Made by a program: the position numbers and the translations under genes. This document shows, piece after piece, positions 53,899 through 59,169 of a stretch of 59,169 bases of DNA. How positions within the stretch are numbered: position 1 is the stretch's first letter; each line of letters opens with the position of its first letter. The notes beneath the pieces are model-generated. The model saw nothing but the letters and a program-made list of their open reading frames with translations, was not told the origin of the DNA and did not search any database. Source of the DNA: Aquibium sp. ELW1220. GTDB taxonomy: Bacteria > Pseudomonadota > Alphaproteobacteria > Rhizobiales > Rhizobiaceae. The stretch covers positions 1 through 59,169 of the forward strand of contig NZ_JAOAOQ010000035.1 in the NCBI RefSeq assembly GCF_030398385.1, read 5' to 3'.

Positions 53899-55196
53899 TG
53901 CCGACGTCAGATACGCGACAGAAGATAGGACTGGGCGTCGTCCTGTTCTTCGCCCTGATCTTCGGCGGTGGCGCTGGGCCGGGACTGTTCACGGATTCAC
54001 TCCTGCAGGCGATGATCGTCGTGGCAGTCGCATTCGTGCTCACGGCGCAGACGTCCCTGCCTGCCGCGCCTGTGCTGCTGACCTTCCTCGTGTTGATTTC
54101 CATCGCATGCGTTCTGCAGGTGTTGCCCCTCCCGGCCTGGCTCTTCACCGGCAGCCGGCCCGAAATCTTCATGCAGTCCGACGGCGACAGCCCATTCCGT
54201 TTCGTGAGCCTCGGCGTCGGGCGAACGATGGAGGCGACGGCCTTCGCCATTTCAGCTCTTCTGTTCGCATTGGCGGTGTCGAAGCTCCGCGGCGAGCAGG
54301 TGCGGGGCCTGCTGCCTTTCTTCTTCATCGGCGTGGCCTGCAACATGCTTGCGGGCGCCATGCAGTTTTCCATGGCGCAGGACACGAGCCTGCAGAGCTG
54401 GCTACCCTACACTATCGCGGCCGGGCTGTTTGCGAACGTGAACCACTTCTCGACGCTTCTCTTCGCGAGCATCCCGCTCATCGTATACTACGGGCTTTTC
54501 GTCGGGCGCGGCGTGCTCATGAGCCTCGCCATCCCGGCTATCCTGCTCATCCTCCTGGCTGCCGGGTCGCGGGCAGGGGTGTTGATCGGCCTTGCGATCA
54601 CCATGCTGTCGTTCCTCTTCCTCGCATGGCGCTCACGCGCCGGGACCGTGACGTCAGGCGCGCTGTTCGTGGGTCTCGGCATCTACAGTTTCGGCGTCAC
54701 GACGAAGTTTGTCGGCGACCTCGATCCGGCCTTCGGCCGGATCGAGTTCATGCGAACGACCCTGGAAGGCCTGAAGGAAAACTGGGTCTGGGGGATCGGC
54801 TACGGAAACTTCCTGGACGGGTACGGGCCGTACGAGCGGGAGGAGATGATCTATCGTCCATATGTCAATCACGTTCACAACGACTTTCTCGAAGTCGCCT
54901 TCGAGGGCGGCATCCTCGCGATGACGCTGATGGCGCTGTACGTGCTGCTGTTTGTCCTGCGGATGCGCCATCGGCTCGATCCGCTGCAGCGTGCTGCCTT
55001 CCTCTCGATTGTCTTCGTCCTGCTGCACTCCACGGTCGACTATCCGCTTCGGACCATGGCGATCGCAGTGACGTTCGCGTTCCTGAACGGCATCTACTTT
55101 CACCGGATACCGCTATTCAAGCCCCTGTTGCGGAGCGAAGCGCTTGAGGTGCGGCACAATGGCGGAACCATACTCGCTCCGATCGCGCGTCTTTAG
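53898..55196 (+). CDS. O-antigen ligase/polymerase family protein (Wzy/WaaL type)
   Basis: A 432-residue polytopic membrane protein with about ten to twelve hydrophobic segments (LGVVLFFALIFGGGAGPGLF at the start). The conserved periplasmic loop NHVHNDFLEVAFEGGILAMT with the key His residues lies around residues 325-345. WVWGIGYGNFLDGYGPYERE precedes it. Members link repeat units (Wzy) or attach polymer to lipid A core (WaaL); context with Wza/Wzc favours polymerase. The start overlaps the previous stop (TGATG). No glycosyltransferases follow before IS remnants begin, so the locus may be truncated or split. Confidence 0.88.
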   Translation: MPTSDTRQKIGLGVVLFFALIFGGGAGPGLFTDSLLQAMIVVAVAFVLTAQTSLPAAPVLLTFLVLISIACVLQVLPLPAWLFTGSRPEIFMQSDGDSPFRFVSLGVGRTMEATAFAISALLFALAVSKLRGEQVRGLLPFFFIGVACNMLAGAMQFSMAQDTSLQSWLPYTIAAGLFANVNHFSTLLFASIPLIVYYGLFVGRGVLMSLAIPAILLILLAAGSRAGVLIGLAITMLSFLFLAWRSRAGTVTSGALFVGLGIYSFGVTTKFVGDLDPAFGRIEFMRTTLEGLKENWVWGIGYGNFLDGYGPYEREEMIYRPYVNHVHNDFLEVAFEGGILAMTLMALYVLLFVLRMRHRLDPLQRAAFLSIVFVLLHSTVDYPLRTMAIAVTFAFLNGIYFHRIPLFKPLLRSEALEVRHNGGTILAPIARL

Positions 55197-55329
55197 GGGG
55201 GTAACGGGCGGCCGTCGAGCCTTCCCCGCCAGAAGCTTGGCGGGAGTGGCGGTTGTCCCTCAGATTGATGGGGCCATCAACCGGCGTCGTGCTGTCGCGC
55301 GCGCCAAGCATCATCGAGGGACGACCAAG

Positions 55330-55500
55330 GAACATTGTGCCGGATTGGACGTGTCGCTCGAAAGCACCAGCGTGTGCGCTGTGGAGGCCTCGGGGCGCGT
55401 CGTGCGCGAGGCCAGGGTCCTGAGCAAGCCGGAGGCGCTGATCGCCCCGGGACTGCGATGGCGCGGATCGGCCTGGAGGCGGGGCCGGTCTCATCAGCGC
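55330..55500 (+). pseudogene. IS110-family transposase N-terminal remnant
   Basis: The frame reads EHCAGLDVSLESTSVCAVEA and SGRVVREARVLSKPEALIA. This is the start of the DEDD-type IS110 transposase domain (GLDVS with the first catalytic Asp). It then shifts frame near 55445 into TAMARIGLEAGPVSS, the next conserved stretch. Nothing follows; the C-terminal Tnp_20 domain is missing. It lies about 130 bp after the polymerase gene and marks the end of the polysaccharide locus. Confidence 0.8.
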
Positions 55501-55584
55501 CGCGCTCGATCACCGCGCCGCAATCGCTGCGATCCTCACGCGCCGGAGTAGCCAGTAGTTCGAGGCACCCATTTACACCAACTG

Positions 55585-55768
55585 TCATATCCCCTGACCG
55601 ACAAGTGCCCAGTCCCGCATTCTGATCGACGTGATCGTGTGCGGCTGGGCGAGGAGCTTGCGCCAGGCGTCGCAGGCGGCTTCGATGATGGCCTCGTAAT
55701 CGGCGAAGACGCGGTTCGACAGCCAGTTGCTGCGCAGATACTGCCAGACGTTCTCGACCGGGTTCAGC
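55585..55768 (-). pseudogene. IS630-family transposase, 3' part, split by IS66
   Basis: Minus-strand LNPVENVWQYLRSNWLSNRV, FADYEAIIEAACDAWRKLLA and ITSIRMRDWALVGQG ends at the stop 55585-55587. This is the C-terminus of an IS630 DDE transposase, with the conserved NPxENxW motif carrying the last Glu. The 5' part of the same gene continues in frame beyond the IS66 element at 58930-58990, once one copy of the 8-bp target duplication is removed. Confidence 0.88.
55761..55768 (+). repeat. 8-bp target site duplication, left copy (IS66)
   Basis: GGTTCAGC directly precedes the left end of the IS66 element and is repeated at 58930-58937 after its right end. An 8-bp duplication is normal for IS66-family insertion. 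Confidence 0.88.
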
Positions 55769-55819
55769 GTAAGCGGGATTAGCACCACAGGGTTTTTCCG
55801 AGTTGACAGGAGCGCCTGC

Positions 55820-56425
55820 TCAGCTGCGAGCCGCCTTGGCTCGGTTCGGCATGAAGTGCGACCGGATGGCGACGACGGCCCTGGCTATGGCGGCGGCACT
55901 TTCTTCGTCGAGCCGGGAATCCGCGGTGGTCGTGTCCCGGATCGGGGCAATGATGTCACCGGTGCTGGGGTGGCCGTGGAGAACGGGGCGCCAGAGCCTT
56001 TGGGCGTAGCCGGTGGCGAGCAGGAAGGCAGTGGACCACGCGAAGGCGTCGAACGTTCCGTCCTTGCGTCGCGCAAGGCGCGGACGCCATGTCTGCGGCG
56101 TTTCCGCAAGCCCGGTCGAGATGCGGTTGTAGTTCGCGACCAGCGTCTGAACCGCGAGCGCCCCGGTCGTGCCTTCGAGCGCCATCATCGCCTGCTCGCC
56201 CGCAATCAAGCCAATCCAGTGGCGCGGGTCGATGAAGCGCGGTCCAATGATGAGGGCCGTCAGATAGCCGTCGAGCCCTGACATGCTGAAGACCGGCGGA
56301 TGCGGTCGCCGCTTGCGCAGGAACGCCTCGGAGGCCGCATCGTCCAGCATCGGGCGCGACGGCGGAAGCGGGGAAGCCGCGGCGGGCGCAGCGACAACAG
56401 GCCCTTTGGGCGGACGTGCGATCAT
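55820..56425 (-). CDS. UPF0149/YecA-like protein carried by IS66
   Basis: The protein has 201 residues and is mostly helical: PRPMLDDAASEAFLRKR-type start, SMSGLDGYLTALIIGPRFID (about residues 47-66), HWIGLIAGEQAMMALEG and FAWSTAFLLATGYAQRLWRP. The LDGYLTALIIGP...W core matches the UPF0149 family, whose YecA members often have a C-terminal zinc motif; that motif is absent here. Its ATG overlaps the tnpC stop (ATGA). Such proteins ride in several rhizobial IS66 elements; whether they help transposition is not known. Confidence 0.8.
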   Translation of the reverse strand: MIARPPKGPVVAAPAAASPLPPSRPMLDDAASEAFLRKRRPHPPVFSMSGLDGYLTALIIGPRFIDPRHWIGLIAGEQAMMALEGTTGALAVQTLVANYNRISTGLAETPQTWRPRLARRKDGTFDAFAWSTAFLLATGYAQRLWRPVLHGHPSTGDIIAPIRDTTTADSRLDEESAAAIARAVVAIRSHFMPNRAKAARS

Positions 56426-57996
56426 GCCGCCATCATCCCTGCCTGGCCCCGCTTTTCGCGGCTTGCTTTCCAGTTCCACGGGAGAAGCTGGTCGAGCCGA
56501 TTGACCGGCACGGCGCCTGAGACAATCTGCTCCAGCACATCGGCGAGCCATGTCTCGGGATCGACACCGTTGAGCTTTGCCGAATTGACCAGCGATGCCA
56601 GCACAGCCCATGTCTCGCCGCCGCGGGCCGATCCGGCAAAGAGGCTGTTCTTCCTTGTCAGGCAGACCGGCTTGATCGAGCGCTCCACGATGTTGCTGTC
56701 GACTTCGATCCGGCCGTCGTCGAGGAAGGCTGTCAGTCCCGGCTAGTGCGCCAGTGCGTAGATGACGGCCTTGCCGAGTGACGACTTGGCCGAGACCTCA
56801 TCGATCAGTGTCTCGAGCCGCGCCTTCAGGGCCGCCATCACAGCAGCGCTGTCGGCCTTGCGCGCCGACAGGCGTTCGGCAGCACTCATGCCGCGGATGC
56901 GTTCCTCGATCCGGTAGATCTCGGCGATGGCGGCGACCACCGCCAAAGCCTCGCTCGAGCCCGTCGTCTTGACCACCTCGACGAACTTGCGGCGCGCATG
57001 CGCAAGGCAGAAGGCAAGTTGCAAGGGAGCAGCATTGCTCTTGCGCCGCCGCTTGGCCAGGCTCTTGTAAGCAGCATAGCCATCGACCTGGAGAATGCCG
57101 CCGAAGGCTGACAGCTGCGTCTCGATTTCTCCCGTCCCGCGACTTTCGGCAAACACATAGCCGACCGCTGGCGGCGCCGGGCCTTGCCAGGGCCGATCAT
57201 CGACCGCCTGCGCCCACAACTGGCAGACTTTCGTCCGCTTGCGCCCCGGGTCGAGCCGCGGCAGAGGCGTCTCGTCACAGAACACACGCGGCTGCGAGCG
57301 GATGAAGGCCAGCAGCCGCTCGTAGAGCGGCTTCAGCCACCAGGCTGCCCGTCCGACCCAGCCGCCAAGCGTTCCACGGTCGATCTCGACGCCGTAACCC
57401 GAGAAGATCTGCGCCTGGCGATAGAGGGGAAGATGCCAGGCGAACCTGGAGGCGACCACATGCGCCACCAGCGCCGTCGTCGCCATGCCACCATCCATCA
57501 CCCGCGGGCGCGCCGTCGCCTGCACGACGTTGGCTTCGCAGGCCCGGCAGGCATATCTGGGCCGGATCGTGCGGAGCACCCGCAGAAGGGCAGGAACGAT
57601 ATCGAGCGCCTCGCTGACGTCCTCGCCGATGCTATGGAGTTGAAGTCCGCAGCAGGAGCAGGTCGTGCTCTGCGGCTCGATCACTTCCTCGCAGCGCGGC
57701 AGATGCTTCGGCAGGGCGCCCATGTTGCGCGATGCCGGCTGCCGCCTGCGCCGCGGCCGATCGTCATCTTCGGCGACATCGTCATTTGCTGCCGCCGGCA
57801 CCTCGGAGAGGTCGCCGCGATCGAGCACGGTCTGTGCCGGATCGAGCGTGGTCAGCTTCTCCGACTTTGCTCCGAAGATCATTTGCCGCAGAAGGTCGGC
57901 ATAGACGCGCAGCTGCGCGTTCTCGGCTTCAAGAGCCAGAACCATTCTCTTCAGTTCGTTGGAACCCGATGGCAGTAAATCAGCGCGGAGCGGCAT
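56422..57996 (-). pseudogene. tnpC: IS66 transposase TnpC interrupted by an in-frame amber codon
   Basis: A typical TnpC in order: LALEAENAQLRVYADLLRQM leucine-zipper start, FGAKSEKL, zinc region CSCCGLQLHSIGED and RYACRACEANVVQA, catalytic core with RVFCDETPLPRLDPG, QVDGYAAYKSLA and FCLAHARRKFVEV. The frame is interrupted by TAG at 56743-56745 in YALAH-stop-PGLTAFLDDG, where Trp (TGG) is normal. It continues in frame with EVDSNIVERSIKPVCLTRKN (last catalytic Glu) to the stop at 56422. One base change (G to A) explains it. A start at 57996 (MPLRADLLPS) is preferred to 58029. Confidence 0.9.
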
Positions 57997-58044
57997 GATC
58001 AACCATACCATGTCGCCCCGATTCTTCAAGCAAATCCAGTCACT

Positions 58045-58395
58045 TCACGCCGCCCGAACAGGCCTCTTGACGTGCTTCTTCGCCACCCGCGTCCAGTCGA
58101 GACCGGCTACCAGAAGCGCGAACTCCTCGCGCGTCAGTCGGATCGCTCCGTCCTGGATCGGTGGCCAGGTGAAGCGCCCGGACTCGAGCCACTTCGAGAC
58201 CAGAACCATGCCGCTGCCATCCCAATACAGAAGCCGCAACCGATCGCCGCGCCTGGGACGGAAGACAAAGACGTTGCCGCAATAGGGATCGGCTGCAGGA
58301 GCCGAGGCAACCAGTGCTGCGAGGCCATTGATGCCGCGGCGGAAGTCGACCGGCTGCGTCGCCATCACGACCTTCATGTCGCCGGCTGGAATCAT
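58045..58395 (-). CDS. tnpB: IS66 TnpB (Orf2) accessory protein
   Basis: The 116-residue protein has MKVVMATQPVDFRRGINGLA, VFVFRPRRGDRLRLLYWDGS and GMVLVSKWLESGRFTWPPIQ. It is a near-invariant IS66 Orf2 pattern and standard length. It is required with TnpA and TnpC for transposition of full IS66 elements, though its molecular role is unclear. Its start overlaps the end of tnpA by 4 bases, as usual, and tnpC follows after about 50 bases. Confidence 0.92.
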   Translation of the reverse strand: MIPAGDMKVVMATQPVDFRRGINGLAALVASAPAADPYCGNVFVFRPRRGDRLRLLYWDGSGMVLVSKWLESGRFTWPPIQDGAIRLTREEFALLVAGLDWTRVAKKHVKRPVRAA

Positions 58396-58847
58396 CGCGG
58401 CACGCGCAACGCACCAACGATTGCCGCCGCCAGGGTGGCATCGACCGCGCCCGTCAGGACGAGCCGGCTGCCATGGATCTCCAGCTCGATGCGACCGGTC
58501 ACCGCGGGCGCATCACTCTTGCGTGCTCCACCGCGCTCGCGTTGCTGCTCCTCGTCAGCGACCGTGATCGGCACGAACTGCACGGCGGCCTTCGTCTCCG
58601 CCACCCCTTTCGCCTTCACAAGCCCCACCTGTCGTCGCCAGATTGTAAGAAGCCCGCGATTGACCCCCCAACGCCGCGCGACAGACGAGATGTTGGCGCC
58701 TGGCTCCGCGCTCTCGGCCACAATCCGCGCCTTCTCCGCCGGCGTCCAGCTACGCCGTTGCCGGCGGCCCGTGATCACCTCTACCCGGCGATAATCACTG
58801 TCTTCATGCCTGACTTGAAGTCTGGCATCAGCGTCGTCCAAGCCCAT
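58392..58847 (-). CDS. tnpA: IS66 TnpA (Orf1) helix-turn-helix protein
   Basis: A 151-residue protein with a Tnp_1-like helix-turn-helix: RRSWTPAEKARIVAESAEPG followed by NISSVARRWGVNRGLLTIWR (about residues 30-75). A middle linker and a C-terminal part (IELEIHGSRLVLTGAVDATL) complete the usual IS66 Orf1. First gene of the IS66 set, intact. Probably binds the element's ends. Confidence 0.92.
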   Translation of the reverse strand: MGLDDADARLQVRHEDSDYRRVEVITGRRQRRSWTPAEKARIVAESAEPGANISSVARRWGVNRGLLTIWRRQVGLVKAKGVAETKAAVQFVPITVADEEQQRERGGARKSDAPAVTGRIELEIHGSRLVLTGAVDATLAAAIVGALRVPR

Positions 58848-58929
58848 CCAGTCGCACTCCTCGCCTAACAGACGGCAAGTCTCGCCAGCGAATAGCCGCT
58901 CCGCAAGACGGGGTGCTCGTGGCGCTCAC

Positions 58930-58937
58930 GGTTCAGC
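58930..58937 (+). repeat. 8-bp target site duplication, right copy (IS66)
   Basis: GGTTCAGC, identical to 55761-55768, immediately after the right end of the IS66 element. Confidence 0.88.
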
Positions 58938-58990
58938 TCCGGCGCCCGCGAGGGCAGGAAGATCGGCGTGATGTTCTTCGGCACCTTCAG
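58930..58990 (-). pseudogene. IS630-family transposase, internal part, split by IS66
   Basis: Minus-strand LKVPKNITPIFLPSRAPELN is the stretch just before the NPxENxW motif of IS630 transposases. Joined across the IS66 element (one copy of GGTTCAGC removed) it reads in frame ...RAPELNPVENVWQYL... with the fragment at 55585-55768. Its other side ends at 58990, where a different element seems to start. Confidence 0.75.
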
Positions 58991-59169
58991 CCTAGCCCGT
59001 CTTTTTCATGACGGCGTGTTCGCAAGGCTGGCGGATGTAGCATAAGCAGTTGATTTGGCGTAGGATTCGGTTGCTTAGGCCAATCCTGCCGACAACATCG
59101 CGCGAGCCACACCCGCCATGACTGACGATACGCTGCTGCCGTTCTCTTTTCCAGCCGTTCGCGCCAAGA
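58991..59169 (+). mobile_element. start of an IS1380-family element (runs off the window)
   Basis: The sequence changes at 58991 (CCTAGCCCGTCTTTTTCATG...), right where the IS630 homology stops, as expected for an IS end. A transposase start follows at 59118. The exact end is inferred from the loss of IS630 similarity, not from a known repeat. Confidence 0.5.
59118..59169 (+). CDS. IS1380-family transposase, N-terminus only
   Basis: The first 17 codons are MTDDTLLPFSFPAVRAK, matching the usual N-terminus of rhizobial IS1380-family transposases (LPFSFPAV followed by lysines). The rest of the gene lies beyond the right edge. The call rests on a short but distinctive peptide at the expected distance (127 bases) from the likely element end. 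Confidence 0.65.
   Translation, partial: MTDDTLLPFSFPAVRAK

Larger units (their letters stand above)
55769..58929 (-). mobile_element. IS66-family insertion sequence, complete ends, 3161 bp
   Basis: The ends are imperfect inverted repeats: GTAAGCGGGATTAGCACC at 55769-55786 and, as reverse complement, GTGAGCGCCACGAGCACC at 58912-58929 (13 of 18 identical, with the GTnAGCG start typical of the family). An 8-bp duplication GGTTCAGC flanks it. It carries tnpA, tnpB, tnpC (with an amber codon) and a UPF0149-like passenger gene, all on the minus strand. It has inserted in an IS630 transposase gene exactly at the N-P-V-E-N-V-W motif. The tnpC lesion suggests it no longer moves by itself. Confidence 0.92.

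Noticed and set aside
29718-56745. Two in-frame TAG codons (29718-29720 and 56743-56745) as a hint of amber recoding
   Set aside because: TAG is the normal stop of intact genes here, for example the acyl-CoA dehydrogenase ending at 26348 and the alpha/beta hydrolase ending at 19829. The genes concerned are otherwise decayed or in an IS, so simple nonsense mutations explain them.

Overview
The window is high-GC DNA (long antisense open frames, almost every gene ending in G/C-rich codons) that looks like an alphaproteobacterium of the Rhizobiales. The rhizobial-type insertion sequences, the Liv-type catabolic cluster, the DUF6634-like/AAA+ cassette and the Wza/Wzc exopolysaccharide genes all suggest a Mesorhizobium/Phyllobacteriaceae-like genome. 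This is inference from protein character, not from a search. No rRNA, tRNA or CRISPR array was recognised.

Layout. (1) 1-5.9 kb: an IS graveyard (IstB, ISL3, IS256 and IS3 remnants) around three minus-strand genes for exported proteins: a ClpP-like/SH3 protein, a caspase-like peptidase and an OmpA-like protein. (2) 5.9-11.4 kb: a BCCT transporter, a PAS-GGDEF diguanylate cyclase and a UvrD-like helicase. (3) 11.4-32.7 kb: a catabolic island. A minus-strand livGHMKF uptake operon with an enoyl-CoA hydratase and a 2-hydroxyacid dehydrogenase faces a plus-strand metallo-hydrolase and alpha/beta hydrolase. A LysR regulator separates these from a plus-strand run of two MaoC hydratases, a CoA transferase, a CoA ligase, two acyl-CoA dehydrogenases, a CMD-family protein and a second alpha/beta hydrolase. 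The run ends in three decayed genes (dehydratase, aldehyde dehydrogenase, HpaI aldolase). Together these look like uptake, CoA activation and beta-oxidation-type breakdown of an unidentified carboxylic acid. (4) 32.7-40.7 kb: long stretches without convincing genes around a compact cassette: an HTH regulator divergent from a DUF6634-like protein, a Lon-type AAA+ ATPase, and a separate FtsH-like M41 zinc peptidase. This is the most unusual system in the window, apparently a soluble two-subunit AAA+ protease. (5) 40.7-55.2 kb: a polysaccharide locus with UDP-sugar genes (ugd, galE), a NusG paralogue, a VanZ-like protein, a FecR-like secreted protein, a CpsB-type PHP phosphatase, Wza, a Wzc-type tyrosine kinase, a TPR-like protein and a Wzy/WaaL-type polymerase/ligase. 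No glycosyltransferase is visible before the locus runs into IS elements. (6) 55.3-59.2 kb: nested insertion sequences. An IS66 element with recognisable ends and an 8-bp target duplication sits inside an IS630 transposase gene, next to an IS110 remnant, and an IS1380 element begins at the right edge.

Decay is clear at several points: frameshifts in the ALDH and HpaI genes, in-frame amber codons in the dehydratase and in IS66 tnpC, and internal deletion of an ISL3 transposase. TAG also serves as the normal stop of several intact genes, so these ambers are read as mutations, not recoding.
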